Positions 19,313 to 27,175 of a stretch of 64,000 nt of DNA are shown piece after piece; position 1 is the first letter of the stretch, and the number at the start of each line of letters is the position of its first letter. Below the pieces are notes generated by a model. It made no database searches. It saw only the letters and a program-made list of their open reading frames with translations, and was not told where the DNA came from. The position numbers and the translations under genes were made by a program. The stretch comes from Verrucomicrobia bacterium IMCC26134 (GTDB taxonomy: Bacteria > Verrucomicrobiota > Verrucomicrobiia > Opitutales > Opitutaceae): contig CP011265.1 of NCBI GenBank assembly GCA_000972765.1, positions 3,779,001 through 3,843,000 of the forward strand, in the 5' to 3' direction.

Positions 19313-20671
19313 ATGAAAATCCACTACGCCGCTTTGTTCGCTGCCGGTCTTGTCATGTCCTCCACCGGGCAGGCCGCTGCTCCTTCCGCTCCGACCCCGC
19401 CCAACATCATTTTCATCCTCGCCGATGACTATGGGCAGGGGGAGGTCGGCTGCTACGGAGCCGACAACTACAAGACGCCCCAGATTGATGCGCTCGCCTC
19501 CGGCGGCATTCGCTACACCCACGGCTACACCGTGCCGCTTTGCGGCCCTTCTCGCGCCCAGATTCTCACCGGCCGCTACGGCTTTCGCACCGGTGGCAGC
19601 AATCAGGATGCCGTCGGCCGCTTCAAACCCGCCGAGCAAAAGCTCATCCCCTCGACCCTAAAGATCGCCGGCTACACCAGCTCGATGATCGGCAAGTGGA
19701 GCCAGTTCCCGCTCAATCCCGCCGCCTTCGGTTTCGACGATTACCTCCAATACAAAGGCAGCGGAATGTATTGGAACACCCAGCCCAAAGCGAAGACCTA
19801 CGTCGTGAACGGCGAGACCAAGGAGCTGCTCGATGGCGAATACCTGCCCGACCTGATGCATCGGCATCTGGTCAACTTCATCACCGAGCACCGCGATGCG
19901 CCGTTCTACGTCCACTACTCGCTCTCCCACACCCACACCGAAATTCTGCCCACACCCGACAGCAAGCCCGGCAGCACCACCCTCTACGCCGACAATGTCG
20001 CCTACATGGACAAACTCGTCGGACAGCTCATGGCTGAACTCGACCGCTTGAAGCTTCGGGAAAAAACGCTCGTCATTTTTATGGGCGATAACGGCACCGC
20101 CAATGGCCAGGCTGCGCGCGCCACCATCGGCGGCCGCCCGCTTGATGGCGCGAAAGGATCCATGCTTGAAGGCGGAAGTCGCGTGCCGCTGATCGCCACT
20201 TGGCCCGGCACCGTCGCCCCCGGCCAGGTGGTCAACGACCTCGTGGACTCGAGCGACTTTTTCCCCACTTTCGCCGAACTCGCCGGCGCCGCTTTGCCCG
20301 CGGATACGATCATTGACGGCCGCAGCTTCGCCCCGCGTTTGCGCGGCGAACCGGGCCAGCCCCGCACTTGGATTTTCAACCAACTCGCCTGCAACTGGTA
20401 TGTCCGCGAGGCCGGCTGGAAACTTAATCAAGCGGGTGAGCTTTTTGACATGAGCGACGCCCCCTTTAGTGAGAAACCCGTCGCCGCCGACAGCACCGAA
20501 CCCGTCGCCGTGGCCGCCCGCCAACGTCTCAAGACCGTGCTCGATCAGTTGAATCCCGCCGGCGGTATTCCCGACACCGGCGACCCTTCGGGCCGTCACG
20601 CCAGCAACGTAGAGAAGAAGAAAAAGACCAAAAAGGACGGCACTCCGGCCAAGGTTTCCGAAGAGGACTGA
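19313..20671 (+). CDS. Secreted S1-family sulfatase (arylsulfatase A-like), paralogue of 16326
   Basis: The protein has 452 residues. The ATG at 19313 gives a clean signal peptide (to about residue 22), so an earlier TTG is not used. It shows NIIFILADDYG, Cys77 in LCGPSRAQ, IGKWSQFP and FMGDNGT. It shares long stretches with the protein at 16326 (RYGFRTG, GSGMYWNTQ, YMDKLVGQLM), including Ser in place of the usual His of GKWH. The C terminus is a short charged tail with KKKKTKK. Together with 16326, 17758 and 22927 it makes two paralogous pairs in alternating order. Secretion and desulfation of polymer or oligosaccharides are inferred from family and context; regiospecificity cannot be read. 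Confidence 0.87.
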   Translation: MKIHYAALFAAGLVMSSTGQAAAPSAPTPPNIIFILADDYGQGEVGCYGADNYKTPQIDALASGGIRYTHGYTVPLCGPSRAQILTGRYGFRTGGSNQDAVGRFKPAEQKLIPSTLKIAGYTSSMIGKWSQFPLNPAAFGFDDYLQYKGSGMYWNTQPKAKTYVVNGETKELLDGEYLPDLMHRHLVNFITEHRDAPFYVHYSLSHTHTEILPTPDSKPGSTTLYADNVAYMDKLVGQLMAELDRLKLREKTLVIFMGDNGTANGQAARATIGGRPLDGAKGSMLEGGSRVPLIATWPGTVAPGQVVNDLVDSSDFFPTFAELAGAALPADTIIDGRSFAPRLRGEPGQPRTWIFNQLACNWYVREAGWKLNQAGELFDMSDAPFSEKPVAADSTEPVAVAARQRLKTVLDQLNPAGGIPDTGDPSGRHASNVEKKKKTKKDGTPAKVSEED

Positions 20672-20686
20672 ACCCTGCCGCGGAAG

Positions 20687-21406
20687 ATGGCCCCCACCAT
20701 GAACTCCTCTAGCGGAACCTCCGCTTGTCTGATCCTTGCGCTGCTGTGCGGTTCGCCGTTCGCCGGACTCAGCGCCGAGGCGGCGTTGATCCATCACGAC
20801 CATTTTGATCGGGACCTCTCCGCGTGGGTGGTGGAGCAGGCTCCCGGCGGCACCACCTCGATTGTAGAAGACCAACTCGACGTTGATGATGCCAAGGGCT
20901 GCACGGTCTGGTTTCGCGAAAAACTCACCGGCCCCATCCGCATCGAATTCGACGCCACCCTCATCCAGCAGGGCGGCCCCAATGATCGCGTGAGCGACTT
21001 GAACTGCTTCTGGATGGCCACCGACCCCGCCCACCCGGAAGACCTTTTCGCCAACAGCAAAGCGCGCGCGGGAAGTTTTAAAAACTACGACGCCCTGCGC
21101 CTCTACTACGTGGGCTACGGCGCCAATGACAACAAGACCACCCGACTCCGTCGCTATCCCGGCGACGGCACTAAACCGCTTTTACCCGAACATGACTTGA
21201 ACACACCGGAGTTCATGAATGTCGCCAATCGCACTTTAAAAATCCAGGTTGTCGCCGACGGTTCCCGCATACGCTTTGTCCGGGATGGACAGACCGTCTT
21301 CGACTTTACCGACGCGGCGCCTTTCACCTCCGGTTGGTTCGGCTTCCGCACCGTGCGCAGCCACCTGCGCCTCGATAACTTTCGCGTCTATCGTCTCGCG
21401 CGCTGA
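20687..21406 (+). CDS. Secreted DUF6250-like jelly-roll protein
   Basis: The protein has 239 residues; a second ATG 12 bases downstream is equally possible. A hydrophobic signal segment ends near GLSAEA. The remainder looks like a concanavalin-type beta-sandwich: HFDRDLSAWVVE, then VWFREKLTGPIRIEFDA, NDRVSDLNCFWMA, YYVGYGANDNKTTRLRRY and the closing SHLRLDNFRVYRL. This matches what I know of DUF6250, often found beside polysaccharide lyases and sulfatases. No catalytic residues are assigned in that family to my knowledge, so it may bind glycan or be an uncharacterised lyase or hydrolase. It lies 15 bases after a sulfatase gene and 18 before the PL6 gene, so a role in the same pathway is likely. 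Confidence 0.65.
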   Translation: MAPTMNSSSGTSACLILALLCGSPFAGLSAEAALIHHDHFDRDLSAWVVEQAPGGTTSIVEDQLDVDDAKGCTVWFREKLTGPIRIEFDATLIQQGGPNDRVSDLNCFWMATDPAHPEDLFANSKARAGSFKNYDALRLYYVGYGANDNKTTRLRRYPGDGTKPLLPEHDLNTPEFMNVANRTLKIQVVADGSRIRFVRDGQTVFDFTDAAPFTSGWFGFRTVRSHLRLDNFRVYRLAR

Positions 21407-21424
21407 GCCCGTGAAACTCCGGCC

Positions 21425-22930
21425 ATGAACCCCCGCTCGCGCCTTGCGCTTCCCTGCTTCTGCCTTCTCACCGTCCTCGGTGTTCACTCGCTCTGCGCCC
21501 GCGATGTCACGGTGAGAACCAACGCACAATTGACGATCGCCCTCGCACGCGCCCAAGCCGGAGACGTCGTTATCCTCACCAAGGGCGAGTGGCGCGATGC
21601 CGACATCGTCGCCAGCAAGGGCGGCCGCCTCGGCAGCCCGGTCGTGCTCCGTGCCGAAGTCCCAGGCGAGACGATCCTCACCGGTGGATCCAGCCTGGAA
21701 ATCAACGCCCCCTACGTCACCGTGGACGGCCTCTTCTTTCATGCTGGTTCGGTTACCAAACAAGCGGTCGTCCTGTTTAACTCCCACCACGGCGTGGTTA
21801 AAAACACCGCCATTGTGGACTATAACCCGCCTGCCTTTGATACCGGCTATTACTGGGTTTTTTTTAATGGCGATAGCAACAGCCTCGACCGCTGTTATTT
21901 TAAAGGGAAAAACAATCTGCAGCCGTTGATCGGGAACGCCATCGAAGAAAGCCGGCATCATAGCGTGACTCGTTGTTACTTCAAAAACATCCCTCACGCC
22001 GAGGCTAACGGCCGCGAAATCATCCGCGTGTGGGGCGCTGGCAAATTCGGCCCCAACGACCAGGACGGCGCCTACTTCACTATCGCGGAGAATCTCTTCG
22101 ACCGCGCCGACGGCGAGGGCACCGAGATCGTCTCCCTCAAGTCCAACTACAACAAGCTACTCAACAACACCGTCATCGCCACCCGGGGCTGCCTCAATAT
22201 CCGGCGGGGTAATTTCAACACCTTACAGGGAAACATCATCCTCGGCCTGGGTGTCGAGGGAGCGCAGGGCTTGCGAATGTCCGGCGAGCGCAACCTCGTT
22301 CAGGGCAACTATATTTCAGGCTGCGAATACGGCATCCAGGTTTCCACCGGTGAATTCATCAAAAACGCGCTGAGCCCGGGCTACAAACCGGACATCAAGG
22401 GCAAGTCGGGCGAGGAGGAGCGCATCGCCACATATCCCCAAAACAAGGACGTAACGATCAGCGATAACGTCACCGTGGATATCGCTGGCGCCGACTTGGA
22501 AATGGGCGGCGGCTATAAAAAACACTGGCCCGAGGCGCAGTTGGTTTTGCTGCCGGAAAATTGCACCGTCAAAAACAACCGTTTTGTCCGTCCCAAGGGC
22601 GGCGATTCCGTGATCGGAACCGCCCCGGATAAAACCGGCCCGCTGGCCCGCTTCATCTTCAGGCAGAATACCTACCTCGGCAACGTGCTCGTTGGTGGCA
22701 AAAATGCCTTCGCACCCGCCGCAAGTGGCGTTCGCTTCCAGTCGCTCCCGTCCGGCTGGACCGAGGCCCGCGAGCGGGCGGCGCTAAAACCACTCTCCGC
22801 CAAAGAGGTCGGCCCCGCCTGGGTGATCACCCTCCGTGATGCCGGCAAGTTCTCGATGGAGTCCCTCTTCGATTCCGGCGACGCCAAAGTCGGCCAGAAA
22901 AAGCCAAAAAAAACATCTAACCTATTATGA
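21425..22930 (+). CDS. Secreted polysaccharide lyase family 6 (chondroitinase B/alginate lyase-like), single domain
   Basis: The protein has 501 residues, near the usual length for a one-domain PL6 enzyme. A signal peptide precedes RDVTVRTNAQLTIAL. Family marks: GDVVILTKGEWRD, IVSLKSNYNKLLNNT and LNIRRGNFNTLQGN. Lys239 and Arg260 are 21 residues apart, as Lys250/Arg271 are in chondroitinase B and as in the larger PL6 protein at 7884. The conserved NGRE and HHS stretches also fit the calcium and substrate site. The C terminus ends in a short Lys-rich tail (KKPKK). It overlaps the next sulfatase start by 4 bases (ATGA), which suggests coupled synthesis. Beta-elimination of dermatan/chondroitin sulfate or alginate are the two choices; the sulfatase neighbours favour the first. 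Confidence 0.88.
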   Translation: MNPRSRLALPCFCLLTVLGVHSLCARDVTVRTNAQLTIALARAQAGDVVILTKGEWRDADIVASKGGRLGSPVVLRAEVPGETILTGGSSLEINAPYVTVDGLFFHAGSVTKQAVVLFNSHHGVVKNTAIVDYNPPAFDTGYYWVFFNGDSNSLDRCYFKGKNNLQPLIGNAIEESRHHSVTRCYFKNIPHAEANGREIIRVWGAGKFGPNDQDGAYFTIAENLFDRADGEGTEIVSLKSNYNKLLNNTVIATRGCLNIRRGNFNTLQGNIILGLGVEGAQGLRMSGERNLVQGNYISGCEYGIQVSTGEFIKNALSPGYKPDIKGKSGEEERIATYPQNKDVTISDNVTVDIAGADLEMGGGYKKHWPEAQLVLLPENCTVKNNRFVRPKGGDSVIGTAPDKTGPLARFIFRQNTYLGNVLVGGKNAFAPAASGVRFQSLPSGWTEARERAALKPLSAKEVGPAWVITLRDAGKFSMESLFDSGDAKVGQKKPKKTSNLL

Positions 22931-24456
22931 ACCTAAAACTCACGTTCCTTAATCTCGCCGCCCTCGTCTGCGTCGCCGGCGCGACCTCTGCGTTCGCCGC
23001 CGATTCCTCCGCTCCCGCTCCCAGGCCCAACATCCTCTTCATCGCGGTGGACGACCTGCGCCCCGAGCTGGGTTGCTACGGCAAGGACTACATCAAGAGC
23101 CCGAATATAGACTCGCTCGCCCGCTCCGGAATGCGCTTCGACCGCGCCTATGTGCAGCAGGCGGTCTGCTCGCCTTCCCGCACCAGCATCATGACCGGCG
23201 TGCGTCCCGATACCTCGAAGGTCTGGGATCTTGTCACTTCCTTCCGCGTCGCCCTTCCCGATGTCGTGACCATCGGCCAGCACTTCAAGCAGCACGGGTA
23301 TTTCGTGCAAGGCATGGGTAAGATTTACCATGGCAGCCTTAACGACGACGCCACGTGGTCAGTGCCCTGGCAAAATCCCAAGGCCTCCAAATACGCCCTC
23401 CCCGAAAACCTGAAACTCGACGAGCGCCAATATGCGGTTACCAAGGATAAGAAGAAGAAGTCAAAGGACGACGGTGAGCCTGACAACACCCCCTCCACCG
23501 GACAAAACTCCCGCGGCCCCGCCTTCGAGGCCGCCGATGTGGCGGACAACGCGCTCATGGACGGAAAGGTTGCCGACCTCGCCGTTTCCACGCTGCGCGA
23601 ACTGAGCACCAAGAAGGAACCGTTCTTCCTCGCGGTGGGCCTCGTAAAACCACATCTGCCCTTCGTCGCACCCAAGAAATACTGGGACCTCTACGATCCC
23701 GCCACCATCACCCTCGCGCCGAATAAATTCCGCGCCAAAGACTCGCCCGACTACGCCGTCCTGCCCGGCGCCGAGATGCGCAATTACGATGGCATACCGG
23801 TCGGCCCCATCCCTGACGACCTCGCCCGCCAGCTAAAGCATGGCTACTACGCTTCGATCAGCTACATGGATGCCCAGCTCGGCCGCGTGCTTGCCGAGCT
23901 CGACCGCCTGAAACTGCGCGACAACACCATCATCGTTCTCTGGGGCGATCACGGCTGGAAACTCGGCGAGCACGACGCCTGGTGCAAACACAGCACGACC
24001 GAAAACGACACCAACGCGCCCCTTCTCCTCTCCGTCCCAGGGATGAAGAATGCCGGCGCGCACACCGACGCCCTTGTTGAGATGGTGGATATTTATCCCA
24101 CCCTATCGGATCTCGCCGGTCTGCCACTGCCCGCCCATCTTGAAGGCACGAGTATGAAGCCCTTGCTCGACTCTCCCGCCCGCCCTTGGAAGAACGCCGC
24201 TTTCAGCCAGTATCCACGCTCCCAAAAGGGCGGCCTGATGGGATACTCCATGCGCACCGATCGTTACCGGCTCACCGTCTGGGTGGATAAGAAGGACAAC
24301 ACCAAAGTGGACGCCACCGAGCTCTACGACCAGGCCACCGACCCGCAGGAAAACACCAACATCGCCGCCGATCCGGCCAACACCGAGCTCGTTGCCGGCT
24401 TGATGGCCCAGTGGCGCGCCGGCTGGCAGGGCGCACGCCCCGCCCTTGCCCAATAA
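22927..24456 (+). CDS. Secreted S1-family sulfatase, iduronate-2-sulfatase-like, paralogue of 17758
   Basis: The protein has 509 residues and begins at an ATGA overlap with the PL6 gene. A signal peptide runs to about residue 24 (SAFAAD). It shares nearly all motifs with 17758: FIAVDDLRPELGCYG, Cys81 in VCSPSRTS, GKIYHGSLNDDATWSVPW, LVKPHLPFVAPKKYWDLYD and WGDHGWKLGEH. A Lys/Asp-rich insert (KDKKKKSKDDGEP) sits where 17758 has its low-complexity block, but the sequence differs, so the insert evolves fast while the core is kept. It is probably a second uronate-2-O-sulfatase with different fine specificity. The HAD gene follows after 10 bases. Confidence 0.88.
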   Translation: MNLKLTFLNLAALVCVAGATSAFAADSSAPAPRPNILFIAVDDLRPELGCYGKDYIKSPNIDSLARSGMRFDRAYVQQAVCSPSRTSIMTGVRPDTSKVWDLVTSFRVALPDVVTIGQHFKQHGYFVQGMGKIYHGSLNDDATWSVPWQNPKASKYALPENLKLDERQYAVTKDKKKKSKDDGEPDNTPSTGQNSRGPAFEAADVADNALMDGKVADLAVSTLRELSTKKEPFFLAVGLVKPHLPFVAPKKYWDLYDPATITLAPNKFRAKDSPDYAVLPGAEMRNYDGIPVGPIPDDLARQLKHGYYASISYMDAQLGRVLAELDRLKLRDNTIIVLWGDHGWKLGEHDAWCKHSTTENDTNAPLLLSVPGMKNAGAHTDALVEMVDIYPTLSDLAGLPLPAHLEGTSMKPLLDSPARPWKNAAFSQYPRSQKGGLMGYSMRTDRYRLTVWVDKKDNTKVDATELYDQATDPQENTNIAADPANTELVAGLMAQWRAGWQGARPALAQ

Positions 24457-24466
24457 ACCAGCGAAC

Positions 24467-25357
24467 ATGCATCCGGGTGACACTCCTCGCTTCGAAGCGA
24501 AGCATTCCTTCTTCATCGGCATCGACTCCGACGGCACCGCCTTCGACTCGATGGAGATCAAACAGAAATCCGTTTTCCTGCCCGTTGCGGTGCAGCTCTG
24601 GAATCTGCACGCCGTGCAGAAGCCTTTCTACGAAATCGCCGAGTTCATCAACCTCTACTCCGTGCATCGCGGCGTGAATCGCTTCCAGGCGCTCGCCATG
24701 GCGCTGGAGCGGCTCGCCCGCCATCCCGACGTCATTGCGCAGCGGGTGGATTTACCGGACTATTTTGCGCTTAAAACCTTCGTGCTTTCCGGTCGGGCTC
24801 TTTCCGCCGGATCGCTTGCCGACTATAACAAAGCCCTTGGCAGCCCCTTCCTCTCCCAAGTGGTGGAATGGAGCAAACGCAGCGACGAACGCTACGCTCA
24901 GGTCACCCGCGACGAGGGCAATCCCCCTTACCCGCTTGTGCGCGAAGCACTCTCACGCGCGGCGGAAAACGCCGATATTATGATCGTCTCCTCCTCTTCA
25001 CACGAGGCGCTGATCCAAGACTGGGGCGACACCCATCTCCTCCCGTTTATAACTTTGGTGGCGGGCCAGGAAATGGGCAACAAGGCCGCGCAGCTCAAGT
25101 TCGCGCTCCAGGGCGCGAGCCGCCGCGAGCGCACCCTCATGATCGGCGATGCCCTCGGCGATCTCGATGCGGCGCGGGCCAACAACGTCATGTTTTACCC
25201 TATCATTCCCGGACGCGAAAAACAGTCGTGGGAATTGTTCCTTAACGAAGCTCTGCACCGCTTTTTCCAACTCACCTACGCCGGCGACTATGAGCAGCGC
25301 CTGCTCGGCGAGTTCATGACGGTCCTCCGCCCTGACGAGGTCTGGCTCACCGCTTAA
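24467..25357 (+). CDS. HAD-superfamily hydrolase, cytoplasmic
   Basis: The protein has 296 residues. The ATG at 24467 is preferred over a TTG 21 bases upstream that overlaps the sulfatase gene. The HAD motif I is FIGIDSDGTAFDS, with two Asp residues placed as nucleophile and acid/base. VSSSS is a likely motif II, Lys in GNKAAQLKFAL a likely motif III, and MIGDALGDLDAA motif IV. There is no signal peptide, so it should act in the cytoplasm. HAD enzymes are mostly phosphatases; a sugar-phosphate or 2-keto-3-deoxy-acid phosphate substrate would fit, but nothing in the sequence fixes it. The gap to the preceding sulfatase gene is 10 bases and to the GH3 gene 39 bases, so it belongs to the same transcript. 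Confidence 0.75.
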   Translation: MHPGDTPRFEAKHSFFIGIDSDGTAFDSMEIKQKSVFLPVAVQLWNLHAVQKPFYEIAEFINLYSVHRGVNRFQALAMALERLARHPDVIAQRVDLPDYFALKTFVLSGRALSAGSLADYNKALGSPFLSQVVEWSKRSDERYAQVTRDEGNPPYPLVREALSRAAENADIMIVSSSSHEALIQDWGDTHLLPFITLVAGQEMGNKAAQLKFALQGASRRERTLMIGDALGDLDAARANNVMFYPIIPGREKQSWELFLNEALHRFFQLTYAGDYEQRLLGEFMTVLRPDEVWLTA

Positions 25358-25396
25358 TCATATTCCCTCTTTCACCCTCTCTCATCCTTTGTCTCC

Positions 25397-27175
25397 ATGA
25401 AGAAAAAATCCATTGTTGAAACCACGCTCGGCAAGATGTCGCTCGAGCAAAAAATCGGCCAGTGTGTCGTCGTCGGCATGTCCGGCACGGTCATCACGAA
25501 CGACCTGCGCGAAGCCATTCTCCGCTACCAATGCGGCGGTATCCGGCTCTCGCCGTTCACGCGCATGTTTCGCTATTTCACTGACGATAAGGCCAAGCAG
25601 CAGGAGCTCGGTGCGGACTTCGTTCCGTCCATGCAGAAGATTGCCGACGGCGGCCAACCTCCCTACTGCACCCCCGAGCAATACGCGACCATGCTCAACG
25701 AGCTTCGCGCCCTCGCCGCCTCCCGCAAGCCGGCCATCCCCTTGCACATGGTCATCGATCAGGAAAACGACACCAGCAAGGACTTCGCCCGTGGCGGCGT
25801 GGTGCAGTTCCCGTCCAACATGGGTCTTGTCGCGGGTGGCAGTCCCAAGCTCGCCTATGAGGTCGCCAAGGCGGTTGGCATCCAGATGAAGGCGTCCGGC
25901 CTCGATATGATTCACTCGCCGGTGGTGGATGTGAACATCAACCCCAACAACCCTGAGATCGGCTACCGCGCCTTCAGTGACGACCCCAAGGTCGTCTCCG
26001 ACTACGCCATCGCGATGATGAAGGGTTTTCAGGACGCCGGCATCATCGCCGCCGCGAAACACTTCCCCGGCCGCGGCGACTCCGCGACCGACGCGCATCA
26101 CGCCTGCCCCGTGCTCGATGTGGACGCCGACCGTTTCGACAAGGTCGAGCTCTATCCCTACAAGCAGCTCATCGCCGCCGGTCTCGACTCGATCATGATC
26201 GCGCACTGCATCTATCCGCACCTCGATCCCGACCAGATTTCGACGGTCTCGCGCAAGGTCGTCACCGACCTGCTCCGGGTTAAGCTCGGCTTCAAGGGCC
26301 TCATCACCTCGGACAGTATCACGATGGGCGCTCTCATTGACCGGTATGGTATCGGCGAGGCCTGCGCCCGTGCCCTCCACGCCGGCGTGGATGTCATCCT
26401 CATGAAGGCCGAGAACCAGTGGCGCGGGGAGATGTTCTACACCATCAAGCAGTGGGTCGAATCGGGCAAAATCTCCCGGGCCGAACTTGACGACAAGGTG
26501 CGCCGCATCCTGCGCATGAAGGAGCAATACGGCCTCTTCGATAAGATGGGCATGGTCAACGCAGCCCAGGCTTCGAAGCCGTTTAAAAACCCTTTCGTGG
26601 TCAAAACCGCCCGCAAGACCGCGCAGAAAGCCATCCTCGTGGTGAAGGACGAACTCCGCGCCCTGCCGCTCAACAAGAAGAAGCGCGTGCTGCTCATCAA
26701 CCAGCAGAACTCGATCAAGTCTCCCAACGATGTTTATGACCATCCCGCGCTTTTCTCCCAGTTGATGGAGCAGGACTGGCCCGCGCTCCAGACCTACGAG
26801 ACCAAGTTCGGCTTCGACGCCAAGCAGGAGGAGGGCGTGCTGAAGTTCGTCGCCGCGAACAAGTTCGACCTCATCCTTTGCACCAACTACTATGACCGGC
26901 AGGAAAAACCCAATGGCTACGTCAAGACGCTCATTGATCAGGGCTATCCGGTGCTGCTCATCACGAACACGCCGTATTGCATCAAGGAGATCGCCGGCCT
27001 GATCCCCTCCGCCAAGACGGTCCTGCTCAACTTGAACCTCACTCCCGAGGGCATGAGAACCGCCAAAGCCGTTTTGTTCGGGAAAATGAAGCCTCAAGGC
27101 GCCTGGCCGCTGACCAACTACGATCCCTTTGGACTCAAAAAGAAGCTGGTGAAGAAAAAGGTCGTTAAATCGTGA
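25397..27175 (+). CDS. GH3-family glycosidase, beta-N-acetylhexosaminidase (NagZ)-like, cytoplasmic
   Basis: The protein has 592 residues and no signal peptide. The N-terminal GH3 barrel (about 10-360) contains GIRLSPF, DMIHSPVVDVN and KHFPGRGDSATDAHH. The last is the Asp/His loop that marks NagZ-type hexosaminidases. The nucleophile is likely Asp306 in ITSDSITMGAL. A second alpha/beta domain (about 400-580) completes a two-domain GH3. The NagZ-like loop predicts release of N-acetylhexosamine, which would suit GalNAc or GlcNAc from imported glycosaminoglycan fragments. Peptidoglycan recycling is the alternative, but the operon setting argues against it. The stop overlaps the next GTG start (GTGA). 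Confidence 0.83.
   Translation: MKKKSIVETTLGKMSLEQKIGQCVVVGMSGTVITNDLREAILRYQCGGIRLSPFTRMFRYFTDDKAKQQELGADFVPSMQKIADGGQPPYCTPEQYATMLNELRALAASRKPAIPLHMVIDQENDTSKDFARGGVVQFPSNMGLVAGGSPKLAYEVAKAVGIQMKASGLDMIHSPVVDVNINPNNPEIGYRAFSDDPKVVSDYAIAMMKGFQDAGIIAAAKHFPGRGDSATDAHHACPVLDVDADRFDKVELYPYKQLIAAGLDSIMIAHCIYPHLDPDQISTVSRKVVTDLLRVKLGFKGLITSDSITMGALIDRYGIGEACARALHAGVDVILMKAENQWRGEMFYTIKQWVESGKISRAELDDKVRRILRMKEQYGLFDKMGMVNAAQASKPFKNPFVVKTARKTAQKAILVVKDELRALPLNKKKRVLLINQQNSIKSPNDVYDHPALFSQLMEQDWPALQTYETKFGFDAKQEEGVLKFVAANKFDLILCTNYYDRQEKPNGYVKTLIDQGYPVLLITNTPYCIKEIAGLIPSAKTVLLNLNLTPEGMRTAKAVLFGKMKPQGAWPLTNYDPFGLKKKLVKKKVVKS

Noticed and set aside
17773..19314. 513-codon minus-strand frame opposite the iduronate-sulfatase-like gene
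   Set aside because: Its low-complexity Gly/Val/Glu content follows from the sulfatase codons; the plus strand has all catalytic motifs.
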